Origin: CAIKZY01 sp044374195
GTDB lineage: Bacteria > Actinomycetota > Actinomycetes > S36-B12
Assembly (NCBI GenBank): GCA_044374195.1
Contig: JBILOY010000001.1
Span: forward strand, 124,001-188,000
Direction of reading: 5' to 3'
Length of the DNA: 64,000 nucleotides
The notes below the pieces were generated by a model. The model did no database searches. It had not been told where the DNA came from and was given only the letters and a program-made list of their open reading frames with translations. This document shows, in pieces, positions 9,709 through 17,396 of the stretch. Position 1 is the stretch's first letter. Each line of letters opens with the position of its first letter. A program made the position numbers and the translations under genes.

Positions 9709-10661
9709 GCGGCCACCGCCACTTTCTCAGCAGCACGAACACGGACTGATGCAGCACGCGGGTTCGACTCGATCTCAGACTCGGAGGCCATCTCGGCGCC
9801 GCGAGTGATCAGGCGCAGCCACGGCTTCATCGAGTCGGGAACGATCGGCAGATCGCGGGGCGCCTTGGACTCTGCACCTTGGGCGAGCGCCTGCTTGACG
9901 ATGCGATCCTCGAGTGACTGGTACGACATCACGACGATGCGGCCTCCGAGGCTCAGGGAATCGAGCGCTGCGGGGATGGCTGCGCGCAGAACGTCGAGTT
10001 CGCCGTTGACCTCGATGCGCAGGGCCTGGAAGGTGCGCTTGGCCGGGTTGCCGCCGGTGCGACGAGCAGCCTGCGGGATCGCCTCGCGAATGAGCTCGAC
10101 AAGGCGGGCAGAGTTGGTGAACGGCTCACGTGCGCGTTCGTCGACGATGCGCGAGACGATGCGGGTGGCGAACTTCTCCTCGCCGAACTCGCGGAGCACG
10201 CGCACGATATCGCCGGCCGGGTAGGTGTTGAGGATCTCGGCTGCCGTGAGTTCGGTGGTCGGATCCATGCGCATGTCGAGCGGTGCGTCGTTGGCATAGG
10301 AGAAGCCGCGATCGATCTCGTCGAGCTGCATCGAGGAGACACCGAGGTCGAACAAGATGCCCTGGACTGCAGGAATGCCGAGCGACTCGAGGACTTCAGG
10401 AAGCTCGTCGTAGACCGCGTGCACGAGGGTGGTTCGGCCGCTGAACGGTGCGAGACGCTCCTCCGACAGGCGCAGGGCCTCCGGATCGCGATCAAGACCG
10501 ACGAGGTGGATGTCCGGGAACTGAGTGAGTGCCTGCTCGGCGTGACCACCAAGACCCAAGGTTGCGTCGACCAGCACGGCGCCTGGGGTCTCCAGCGCCG
10601 GGGCGAGCAATGCCAGCACGCGGTCACGCATGACCGGGATGTGGCGGGTGGAGGTCGTCAT
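9705..10661 (-). CDS. rsmH: RsmH, 16S rRNA (cytosine1402-N4)-methyltransferase
   Basis: SAM-dependent methyltransferase acting on 16S rRNA C1402, classically encoded beside mraZ. The 318-residue protein begins MTTSTRHIPVM, followed by the SAM loop DATLGLGGHAEQAL, a GLDRDPEAL segment and FDLGVSSMQLDEIDRGFSY. These are hallmarks of RsmH (formerly MraW). It starts 2 nt after the stop of the small membrane ORF and overlaps the ftsL-like start. Confidence 0.96.
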   Translation of the reverse strand: MTTSTRHIPVMRDRVLALLAPALETPGAVLVDATLGLGGHAEQALTQFPDIHLVGLDRDPEALRLSEERLAPFSGRTTLVHAVYDELPEVLESLGIPAVQGILFDLGVSSMQLDEIDRGFSYANDAPLDMRMDPTTELTAAEILNTYPAGDIVRVLREFGEEKFATRIVSRIVDERAREPFTNSARLVELIREAIPQAARRTGGNPAKRTFQALRIEVNGELDVLRAAIPAALDSLSLGGRIVVMSYQSLEDRIVKQALAQGAESKAPRDLPIVPDSMKPWLRLITRGAEMASESEIESNPRAASVRVRAAEKVAVAA

Positions 10662-10663
10662 GA

Positions 10664-10795
10664 TCAGGCCCAGGTCCCGACGATCGAGTTGAGACCGGCC
10701 ATGACGGCGACGGTGAGAGCAGCGGAGGCGACGAGAACACCAGCGGTGCGAGCGGTGGACGGTACCCGCTGTACCTGGCTGATCAAGGTGCTCAT
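10664..10795 (-). CDS. 43-aa single-pass membrane microprotein between mraZ and rsmH
   Basis: I found this short ORF by reading the mraZ-rsmH gap. ATG at 10795 is preceded by GAAAGGCACGAC, a reasonable ribosome-binding site. It encodes 43 residues: a polar start (MSTLISQVQRVPSTART) and then one hydrophobic helix (GVLVASAALTVAVMAGL). Its TGA ends 2 nt before the rsmH ATG. Third codon positions are mostly G or C, as in its neighbours. No family is recognised. It could be a real small division-operon protein or a leader peptide coupling rsmH translation. Confidence 0.6.
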   Translation of the reverse strand: MSTLISQVQRVPSTARTAGVLVASAALTVAVMAGLNSIVGTWA

Positions 10796-10962
10796 GTCGT
10801 GCCTTTCGCGTCGCGGTGGTGGTGCGGGCCTTGCTGCTTACTTCTTTGGTTGGTGCTGATCGATCCGCGTAGCCAGGTCCCCGCCCGCTTTCTCAAGCGG
10901 TTCTGGCACCGGGGAAGTGGTGTCAGAGCGGAGGCGGGAGGAGACCTCACCGCGCGGATCTC

Positions 10963-11394
10963 TTAGAGAATTCCCGGCACGACCTCCTCGCTGATTCCGG
11001 AGAAGCCCTCTTCCTGGCCTGCCAGGTAGGTCTCCCAGCTGGTGGCATCCCAGATCTCGACGGTGATGCCGTTGCCGACGACCACAACGTCGCGGTCCAG
11101 GCCGGCGTACTCGCGCAGCGCTGCAGGCATGGTGATTCGACCCTGGCGATCAGGAATCTCGTCGGATGCCCCGGAGAACAGCACTCGCAGGTAAGCCCGG
11201 ACCTGGGCGTCAGAACGGGAGGCCTCGTTCAGGCGCTCAGCGTGGGCCGCGAACTCGGCCGCCGGCCAGACCACGATCGAACGGTCCTGGCCCTTGGCCA
11301 AGACGACACCTGCTGCCAGCCCCTCACGGAACTTGGCGGGGAGGACGAGCCGGCCTTTGTCATCAAGGCGCGGTGAGTGTGTCCCCAGGAACAT
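10963..11394 (-). CDS. mraZ: MraZ, dcw operon transcriptional regulator
   Basis: MraZ is a DNA-binding protein with two SpoVT/AbrB-like halves that binds repeats in front of its own operon. Both halves show the signature: LDDKGRLVLPAKFR near the N-terminus and DRQGRITMPAALREYAGL in the second half. The ATG at 11394 (MFLGTHSPRL) is preceded by GGAGGTGCGGAAG and gives 143 residues. An in-frame start seven codons upstream is less likely. Autoregulation is supported by the TGGNG repeats described separately. Confidence 0.94.
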   Translation of the reverse strand: MFLGTHSPRLDDKGRLVLPAKFREGLAAGVVLAKGQDRSIVVWPAAEFAAHAERLNEASRSDAQVRAYLRVLFSGASDEIPDRQGRITMPAALREYAGLDRDVVVVGNGITVEIWDATSWETYLAGQEEGFSGISEEVVPGIL

Positions 11395-11409
11395 CTTCCG
11401 CACCTCCAG

Positions 11410-11472
11410 CCCCACTCGTCACCCTGGAACCTCCAGGTGACGCCACTGTACCCCACTTCCCTCCACCGTCAA
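11410..11472 (-). promoter_or_regulatory. mraZ/dcw promoter with decameric MraZ boxes
   Basis: On the minus strand TTGACG (11472-11467) and TACAGT (11450-11445) are separated by 16 nt and form a good -35/-10 pair. TGGNG pentamers begin at 11465, 11455, 11445 and 11435, exactly 10 bp apart, and an off-phase TGGGG ends at 11410. This matches the known MraZ box architecture of direct TGGNN repeats every 10 bp and overlaps the promoter, consistent with repression by MraZ. Confidence 0.8.
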
Positions 11473-11503
11473 CCACCTCGACCCAATTTCCTGAGATTTC
11501 CCT

Positions 11504-11625
11504 CCACCTCATTACGGGCTCCCTCAGGGGCACCCGCCACCTCATAACGAGTTCCCTCAGGGGCACCCGCCACCTCATAACGAGTTCCCTCAGGGGCACC
11601 CGCCACCTCATAACGGGCTCCCCCT
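11504..11625. repeat. 33-bp tandem repeat, three copies plus a partial fourth
   Basis: Copies begin at 11504, 11537, 11570 and 11603. The first differs from the next two at three positions, and the fourth is truncated after about 20 nt. The unit starts CCACCTCATAACGAG and ends CAGGGGCACCCG. Because 33 is a multiple of 3, every frame shows a repeating 11-residue peptide, but no gene is supported here. The repeat fills the gap between the MraZ box and the RDD terminator. Confidence 0.9.
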
Positions 11626-11661
11626 TCCCCCTCCACCCGGACCCGAATGGGGGGCACGTGC

Positions 11662-11690
11662 AAAAAACCCGCCCCTCGGGGGCGGGTTTT
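11662..11690 (-). terminator. Rho-independent terminator after the RDD gene
   Basis: AAAACCCGCCCC (11664-11675), a TCG loop and GGGGCGGGTTTT (11679-11690) form a perfect 12-bp stem. Read on the minus strand it is followed by further T residues, so it ends the leftward unit 12852-11741. Confidence 0.85.
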
Positions 11691-11740
11691 AGTGGAAAAG
11701 CGCTGAATCGATGGGCAAAGCCCTCTTCAGGCGACTGCGA

Positions 11741-12295
11741 TCAGACGGTGCTGGGGGGCGGAGCACGATGGATGGAGGGCAGATCGACTACCCAGTCGTG
11801 GACCACGCTCGTGCGCAGCACGACATCCTGCAGAGATCTATTGGCCGGACTGAAGATCACCCAGATCAGCCCAATCGGGAAGACGATGCAAAAGATCGAG
11901 CGCAGCGCAGCTACCGGCAGCCGCACACGCTGGCCTGAGTAGTTGATGACGCGCAGGCCCATGATGTGCATGCCCAGGCTGCGTCCGGTGGTGCCCCAGG
12001 CATAAGTCCAGGCCAACCAGATCAGCAAGAAGCCACCGGCCACCGACCAGCCGAACTGCGGCAAGGTGGCGCCCTGGACCCGCTCGATGATCAAGCGCAC
12101 CAACGCGATGACGAGATTGATCAAGAAGATCAGGGCGATCACTGAGCCGATGTCGATGAACGCCGAGAGCGCTCGCGAGATGAAGCCGGCCCGGTGACCT
12201 TGATAGGGACGCGCATCTTTGGGAACGGACGCGTCGACATCGAGACCGGGCTCGCCTGCATCGATTCGGCGCTTGTACTCGCTGAAGGAGGTCAC
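11741..12295 (-). CDS. RDD-family membrane protein
   Basis: A 184-residue integral membrane protein of the RDD family, whose molecular function is generally unknown (some members are proposed transporters or protease-associated). The R and D hallmarks lie in GFISRALSAFIDIG, and the conserved TTGRSLGMHIMGLRV segment precedes the last membrane pair. About four hydrophobic segments are visible. It overlaps the upstream hypothetical gene by 4 nt and ends before a strong terminator, so the two form a small operon. Confidence 0.85.
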   Translation of the reverse strand: MTSFSEYKRRIDAGEPGLDVDASVPKDARPYQGHRAGFISRALSAFIDIGSVIALIFLINLVIALVRLIIERVQGATLPQFGWSVAGGFLLIWLAWTYAWGTTGRSLGMHIMGLRVINYSGQRVRLPVAALRSIFCIVFPIGLIWVIFSPANRSLQDVVLRTSVVHDWVVDLPSIHRAPPPSTV

Positions 12296-12852
12296 GTGGG
12301 CTCCCCGGAGTATTCGGCGGCGATCTCGCCGGGCGCCGTGGTCTTGCGGGCCTTGCGGCGCAACATGATCGTGTCGACAACCTTTTGCACGAGATCATCA
12401 GCATCAATGGCCTGCATGCGCGTGGTGTTCATGGCATCGGTAGCGATACCGCCTGTCGACTGGCGAATGATCTGAGGCAGATCAATCTCGTCGATGATGT
12501 AGTTCGCGAGATCAATCAGCGGCAGACGATCGATGATCTTCTCGAGATCAGCCTGCGCGACGATTTCGTCGATGTCGACGCGATCGAGCACGATCTCGGT
12601 GAGGTTCATGCGCCCGATAACCGCGTTGACCGCATATGGCACGACCTTGTCGAGGGCCGAGTTCACCAGCGCCGAGTTCGCTACCGTCGAGACCGTGGAG
12701 CTCACCGTCTGCTCTGCCACGGCGAACAGCGCGAACATGGCCGAGGTCGAGATCTCGACGACCGCGCCCAGGGGGTTCGCGGCCGCAGAGCCAGGGCGTG
12801 GCTCGAAGACGATGACCTCGGTGGCTTCACTCACCTCACCATCCTCTCGCAT
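12292..12852 (-). CDS. Conserved-type hypothetical protein paired with the RDD gene
   Basis: A 186-residue protein with no family I can name. The middle of the sequence is a run of short Asp/Ile-rich units (DRVDIDEIVAQADLEKII, DRLPLIDLANYIIDEIDLPQII), suggesting repeated amphipathic helices. A hydrophobic stretch lies at about residues 28-48. A GTG at 12834 preceded by GAGAGGA is an alternative start. The 4-nt overlap with the RDD gene suggests the two act together at the membrane. Confidence 0.7.
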   Translation of the reverse strand: MREDGEVSEATEVIVFEPRPGSAAANPLGAVVEISTSAMFALFAVAEQTVSSTVSTVANSALVNSALDKVVPYAVNAVIGRMNLTEIVLDRVDIDEIVAQADLEKIIDRLPLIDLANYIIDEIDLPQIIRQSTGGIATDAMNTTRMQAIDADDLVQKVVDTIMLRRKARKTTAPGEIAAEYSGEPT

Positions 12853-12875
12853 GCCTCGGGGATGGGGAAAGGCAG

Positions 12876-12881
12876 TACATT
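12876..12881 (+). promoter_or_regulatory. -10 element TACATT of the lipase gene
   Basis: TACATT lies 6 nt before the ATG at 12888, the spacing expected of a leaderless transcript. No -35 match was seen at the usual distance. Confidence 0.5.
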
Positions 12882-12887
12882 CGAGGA

Positions 12888-14120
12888 ATGCGAGTAGTGA
12901 AATGGGTCAGCATCGTCGTAGCCAGCATCATCGTGATCGCCATGATCAGCACGATCTGGGTGATCTCGGCTCACAAGCTCTCGGTATCGCGCGCGCAGGC
13001 CAAGATCGCTGCCTTCTATGTGCCCCCGACTCCCCTGCCTGCCGAGCTCGGCACGGTGATACGCACTGAGCCCCTAGGCGTCGAGGTGCCCGGCGCAACA
13101 GCTCTGCGATTCCTCTACACCTCGCAGCATCCTGACGGCACCCCCGCCGCATCCAGCGGAATGATCTTCATCCCCACCGCCCCCGCTCCGGCCGAAGGCC
13201 GACCAGTGGTCGCGTGGGCGCACGGCACCCTTGGGATGGGTGATGCCTGCGCACCCTCGCGCTCCGACAAGCCGCTGGGCGACACCGCGAACTGGCTCGA
13301 TCAGATGATCAGCCTCGGCTACGTGGTGGTAGCCACCGATTACTCCGGCTTCGGTACACCCGGGCCGAACCTGTATCTCGTCGGACAAGCCGAGGCACGC
13401 GATGTGGTGAACTCCGTGCGGGCCGCGCGCAATATTCCTGAGGCCGCCGCAGGAAGCGAGTGGATTGTCTGGGGCCATTCCCAAGGTGGTCATTCAGCGT
13501 TATGGACGGGCCACCTCGCGAAGGAGCTCGCACCTGAGCTCACCTTGAAGGCGGTTGCCGCCGCGGCCCCGGCCGCAGAACTACCAGACATCATCGATGC
13601 GCAGTGGCAGACAGCTGTCGGCTGGGCCATCGGACCCGAGGTCGTATCGTCGTGGCCGTACTACTACCCGAATCTCACCGCCGAAGGGTTCGTCTCGCCC
13701 GCCGGCCTGCGCAACACCGAACGCCTCGCGAATGAGTGCATCGTTTCCGCAGCCCTCGAGGGCTTCGTGCGCACTGACTTCGGCCAGGACTACTTCGAGC
13801 AGAAGCCCACCAACAATCCGTCGTGGGCGGCCGCGGCTAAGGACCAAACTCCGGCACCGCTGCCCGCATCGATGCCAGTGTTCGTTGCGCAGAGCATTGC
13901 CGACACCGTCGTACTGGCCTGGCCCAATGCAGTGCTGCAGAACGAGTGGTGCGCTGCAGGGTCCGATATCACGATGGCGTGGCTTGGCGTGGTGTCACAT
14001 CAGGACACTGCAATGACCGTGGGGCCCGAAGCTGTTGCGTGGATCGACGATCGGTTCAACGATCGACCGACAACACGTACGTGCAATGTGCCACCGCCAG
14101 TAGCCCCCGCAGCAAACTGA
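12888..14120 (+). CDS. Secreted or membrane-anchored lipase, LIP-type alpha/beta hydrolase
   Basis: A 410-residue protein with an N-terminal hydrophobic helix (about residues 5-28), so exported or anchored. The oxyanion segment is WAHGTLGMGD, and GHSQGG contains the probable nucleophile Ser. The later SIADTVV and VVSHQDT segments are candidates for the acid and His of the triad. The overall pattern resembles the secretory lipase (LIP) family of actinobacteria and fungi. Substrates are likely acyl esters, but specificity cannot be read. Its stop codon directly abuts that of the convergent MaoC gene. Confidence 0.8.
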   Translation: MRVVKWVSIVVASIIVIAMISTIWVISAHKLSVSRAQAKIAAFYVPPTPLPAELGTVIRTEPLGVEVPGATALRFLYTSQHPDGTPAASSGMIFIPTAPAPAEGRPVVAWAHGTLGMGDACAPSRSDKPLGDTANWLDQMISLGYVVVATDYSGFGTPGPNLYLVGQAEARDVVNSVRAARNIPEAAAGSEWIVWGHSQGGHSALWTGHLAKELAPELTLKAVAAAAPAAELPDIIDAQWQTAVGWAIGPEVVSSWPYYYPNLTAEGFVSPAGLRNTERLANECIVSAALEGFVRTDFGQDYFEQKPTNNPSWAAAAKDQTPAPLPASMPVFVAQSIADTVVLAWPNAVLQNEWCAAGSDITMAWLGVVSHQDTAMTVGPEAVAWIDDRFNDRPTTRTCNVPPPVAPAAN

Positions 14121-14651
14121 TTACTCCGCGGTGAGTGGCCCGTTCTTGGCCTGCGGGAAGTAGTTCTGCCCGATACCCGAACTGCGCTTAGGAACCATGA
14201 CCGACCGGAACCACGAGACGATCTCGTCGCCATGTTGATTCAGGCCGCGAGTCTTCATCCGCACGATGCCCATCTCAGGACGCGATGAGCTCTCGCGCAC
14301 ATCGAGGCAGATCGACTCTGCGTAGATGGTGTCGCCGATGTACACCGGATGCGTGAGCTTGATGTCTGTCCAGCCGAGGTTAGCGACGGCGTTCTGGCTC
14401 ATATCGATGACCGACAGGCCCAGCACCAATGCAACGGTCAGGCCGGAGTTCACGATGATGCGTCCGCCGGTGATCGGATTCGACTCCGCCAGGTGAGCAT
14501 TGAAGTGATTTTGATTCGTATTGCAGGTCAGCTGCGTGAACCAGGTGGAGTCGGTCTCGGAGATCGTGCGACCGAAGGGATGCTGGTAGGTAGTGCCCAC
14601 CTCGAAATCCTCGAGGAAACGGCCGAGCTGCGCGGGGACGATGTTGGTCAT
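14121..14651 (-). CDS. MaoC-like hotdog-fold dehydratase
   Basis: A 176-residue single-hotdog protein of the MaoC/enoyl-CoA hydratase family. It shows the FEVGTTYQHPFGRTISETD start and a hydratase-like loop with NQNHFNAHLAESNPITGGRIIVNSGLTVAL. A later stretch is HPVYIGDTIYAES. Members hydrate enoyl-CoA-type substrates such as mesaconyl- or itaconyl-CoA; the exact substrate is unknown here. The ATG at 14651 is preferred over one six codons upstream because the protein then begins like relatives. Confidence 0.82.
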   Translation of the reverse strand: MTNIVPAQLGRFLEDFEVGTTYQHPFGRTISETDSTWFTQLTCNTNQNHFNAHLAESNPITGGRIIVNSGLTVALVLGLSVIDMSQNAVANLGWTDIKLTHPVYIGDTIYAESICLDVRESSSRPEMGIVRMKTRGLNQHGDEIVSWFRSVMVPKRSSGIGQNYFPQAKNGPLTAE

Positions 14652-14713
14652 GCGAGCATCCTGCCGCATGAATGGTCAGTGCAGCGAGGGTTGGGGTGTG
14701 AGGTGCGCGACTG

Positions 14714-15109
14714 CTATTCGCCGTTGCGCTCGCGCCAGCGCTCTTCCATGCGATCCATGAAGCCGGGCTTGGCGGGCTTCGATGGCTTCGACTTGGCTGC
14801 AGGCTGGCCGGACTCGCCCTCTGCTGCGGCGACAACAACCGTCTGGGTGGTGAATGCCGAATAGGTCAGCAGGGCACCCACGAGCATCACGACGAAGCCG
14901 ACAACACCCAGCGCGATGATCATGGTGGCGACGCCGGCGAGCACGAGGCCCATGCCGGCAATCACTGCAAGCACGCCCACAGCAGCCTTGCCGCGCGAGG
15001 CGCGACCGGCAGTGCTCGTGCGAAGGTTGTTCGCGAAGGTGGGATCCTCGGCGTAGAGGGCACGCTCCATCTGCGCAAGAAGGTTCTGCTCATGATCGGA
15101 GAGCGGCAT
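14714..15109 (-). CDS. DUF3040 membrane protein
   Basis: A 131-residue actinobacterial protein recognised from its start, MPLSDHEQNLLAQMERALYA, diagnostic of DUF3040. Two membrane helices follow (about residues 48-90). AAGGAGTCACG precedes the ATG. A TA-rich CATATATTTAT block at 15159-15169 is the likely -10 region. In Mycobacterium the family sits close to mraZ, as here. Function is unknown. Confidence 0.88.
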   Translation of the reverse strand: MPLSDHEQNLLAQMERALYAEDPTFANNLRTSTAGRASRGKAAVGVLAVIAGMGLVLAGVATMIIALGVVGFVVMLVGALLTYSAFTTQTVVVAAAEGESGQPAAKSKPSKPAKPGFMDRMEERWRERNGE

Positions 15110-15211
15110 CGTGACTCCTTCGTTGCTAGCAGTGGTCGGCGGGAACCGCCTTGCCCATAAATATATGCGGGGATCCCGACATTGGAAACCCCAGCACCCC
15201 CTCGTGGCGGA

Positions 15212-16450
15212 CTAATCCTCGTCGTCGACCTCGTATTCCACGAGGCGAGCCGGCCGCACGGCCTGGGCGCCGAACCGGGCCCTGAGGGAGTCGACCGCCA
15301 ACTCGGCCTCCCGGTGCCCTAATTCGGGCTCCCCGAGGGCCAACTGGTGGCTCGCCTCGCCAGCGGGGATCAGGCCCTCCGCCTTGATCCCGACCAGGCG
15401 AATGCGGGCCCGCTGGAGGCCCAGGGCCTCGTAGAGCTTCCGTGAGGTGTCGTAGAGCTCCTTGCCGACGTCGGTCGGGCTGGCCAGGGTGCGTGAGCGG
15501 GTGATCGTGGTGAAGTCGGAGAACCGCACCTTCAGGGAGATCGTGCGCGCGACATACCCAGCTCGGCGCAGTCGACCACCCACCTGATCGGCGAGCGCAC
15601 GCAGGTGCGCGTGGATCACCTCGGGGTCATCGACATCACTTCCGAAGGTCTCTTCATTGCTAATGCTCTTCTCCGGCTCATGCGGGAGCACTGACCGTTC
15701 GTCGCGGCCCCACGAGAGCTCATAAAGGTGAGCACCCGTGGCATCACCGACAGCGCGCTGCAAGGTGGCGACCGGAGTGTTGGCGATATCGCCGACCGTG
15801 CGCAGGCCCAGGCGCACGAGTTGCTCCTCGGTCTTCTCGCCCACACCCCACAGTGCGCCGACCGGCAGCGGATGCAAGAACGCGATGACCTCGTTCTGCG
15901 GGATCACCAGCAGGCCGTCGGGTTTGCAGCGCGTGGAACCGAGCTTGGCCACGAACTTGCTGCTCGCGACACCGACCGAGCAGGTGATGCCCTGCTCATC
16001 AGACACGCGCGAGCGAATGAGCTCGCCAATTGAGGTGGGCGAGCCAAGGCGGCGCACGGCGCCGGAGATGTCGAGGAATGCTTCGTCAAGACTCAACGGT
16101 TCGACCAACGGCGTGATCGACGCGAAGATCGCCATCACGCCACGACTCACCTCCGCATACAAGCCATGGTCGGGCTCGATGAAGATCGCATTCGGAGCGA
16201 GCCTGCGCGCACGCGAGTACGGCATCGCTGAATGAATGCCCAGGGCTCGTGCTTCATAAGTTGCCGACAGCACGACTCCCCTGCCTGCACTGCCGGCAAC
16301 CACCACGGGCAGCCCGTGCAACTCAGGGCGCGTGCGCAAGGACACCGACGCATAGAAGGCGTCCATGTCGACATGCAAGATCGTGCAGCCGGTGTCGTCG
16401 GTGCCCAGGCCGAGTGCACCCTGCTGGCGGCGCACCTGGTTACGGCTCAT
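15212..16450 (-). CDS. dinB: DNA polymerase IV (DinB), Y family
   Basis: A translesion DNA polymerase of 412 residues. The palm motifs HVDMDAFYASV and SLDEAFLDISG carry the catalytic acids, and the HhH and little-finger domains follow (FSDFTTITRSRTL). The C-terminus (VRPARLVEYEVDDED) has no evident QLxLF clamp-binding peptide, reminiscent of mycobacterial DinB2. The ATG at 16450 (MSRNQ) is preferred over one 13 codons upstream. I see no LexA box in front of it, in contrast to the nearby dnaE2 unit. Confidence 0.92.
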   Translation of the reverse strand: MSRNQVRRQQGALGLGTDDTGCTILHVDMDAFYASVSLRTRPELHGLPVVVAGSAGRGVVLSATYEARALGIHSAMPYSRARRLAPNAIFIEPDHGLYAEVSRGVMAIFASITPLVEPLSLDEAFLDISGAVRRLGSPTSIGELIRSRVSDEQGITCSVGVASSKFVAKLGSTRCKPDGLLVIPQNEVIAFLHPLPVGALWGVGEKTEEQLVRLGLRTVGDIANTPVATLQRAVGDATGAHLYELSWGRDERSVLPHEPEKSISNEETFGSDVDDPEVIHAHLRALADQVGGRLRRAGYVARTISLKVRFSDFTTITRSRTLASPTDVGKELYDTSRKLYEALGLQRARIRLVGIKAEGLIPAGEASHQLALGEPELGHREAELAVDSLRARFGAQAVRPARLVEYEVDDED

Positions 16451-16539
16451 GTGCTCATCATCCTGTGCTCGCTTTCGAGAGTGCGGCATTCAACGACGGA
16501 CCGAATCTCGAGGTGCTTGCAGGGGGTCGGTGCCTGGAT

Positions 16540-16545
16540 TATTGT
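16540..16545 (+). promoter_or_regulatory. -10 element TATTGT of the EamA transporter gene
   Basis: TATTGT is followed by CCCGCC and then GTG at 16552. This spacing helps choose the GTG start over the much longer open frame. Confidence 0.5.
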
Positions 16546-16551
16546 CCCGCC

Positions 16552-17376
16552 GTGGCAGTCATCCTCGCGTTGCTGACGAGCGTGTTCTACGGCGTAGCCG
16601 ACTTCACCAGTGGTCATCTGACCAAGAGAGTCTCGGCGTTTGCCGTGGCAGGTGGAGCCGCTCTCGTGGCCGCCCTCATCTTCTTGGTCCTGGGCCTGAG
16701 ATCCGACCTGATGATCTTCGACAAGGTCGACTTCCTCGCCGGCATCGTCGCCGGCGTGCTGTTCTTCGTCGGCAACATCTTGTACCTGAAGGCACTCTCC
16801 CAGGGCAGCATGGGCGTGATCGGCGCCGTGGCCACCTTGATGGTGCTCGTGCCGCTCATCTGGGATATCCGCAACGGGCAGATGCCGAGCACGATTGCCA
16901 TCATCGGGGTTCTTGTCACGCTGACCGGCATCATCCTTCTCGGCGCTCCGGAGATGAAGGGGGGCGCCTCCCTCGGCCCGGTTTTCCTGGCATCGATCGC
17001 CGCACTGTTCTTCGGGATCTCGCAGGTGGCATTGAATCTTGGCAGCCAGGCCAATGTTCTCGGAACGGTCTTCCTGACTGAGCTCGTGACCGTGGTGATC
17101 GTCGTGGTGCTCGCACTGTTCGCGCGTTCCACCGGCGGAATGGACAAGAAGGCGGTGCCGCTGATTCTGGCCATCGGACTTCTCGAGGCCCTGGCCCTGC
17201 TCAGTTTCTCCACGGCCACGACCGGTGGCAACGTGGCCATCGTGTCGGTGCTCTCCGGACTCGATCCGATCGTGCTCGCGATCCTGGCCTTCTTCATCGT
17301 TAAGGAGCGCATGACCCGGGTGCAGGTCATCGGCTTCATCATTGTCATCGGCGGAAGCTTCCTGGTCTCCTTCTAG
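16552..17376 (+). CDS. EamA/DMT-superfamily transporter
   Basis: A 274-residue protein with about ten membrane helices and the internal two-fold repeat of EamA permeases (GVADFTSGHL near the start; FFIVKERMTRVQVIGFIIVIGGSFLV at the end). The open frame starts 303 nt earlier but that region overlaps dinB. The GTG at 16552 follows a -10 hexamer by 6 nt. The substrate is unknown; relatives export metabolites or amino acids. Confidence 0.85.
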   Translation: MAVILALLTSVFYGVADFTSGHLTKRVSAFAVAGGAALVAALIFLVLGLRSDLMIFDKVDFLAGIVAGVLFFVGNILYLKALSQGSMGVIGAVATLMVLVPLIWDIRNGQMPSTIAIIGVLVTLTGIILLGAPEMKGGASLGPVFLASIAALFFGISQVALNLGSQANVLGTVFLTELVTVVIVVVLALFARSTGGMDKKAVPLILAIGLLEALALLSFSTATTGGNVAIVSVLSGLDPIVLAILAFFIVKERMTRVQVIGFIIVIGGSFLVSF

Positions 17377-17396
17377 CCGAGCGCCTTCGCGGTAAG

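Noticed and set aside
11504..11625. Possible CRISPR array
   Set aside because: Repeats are directly adjacent with no unique spacers and there are no cas genes.
11363..11663. Minus-strand frames encoding an 11-residue repeat (YEVAGAPEGTR-like)
   Set aside because: The peptide repeat is only a consequence of the 33-bp DNA repeat. No start signals, and it overlaps the MraZ box and mraZ.
16451..16551. LexA box in front of dinB
   Set aside because: No TCGAAC-N4-GTTCGA or close variant was found in the dinB-EamA intergenic region.
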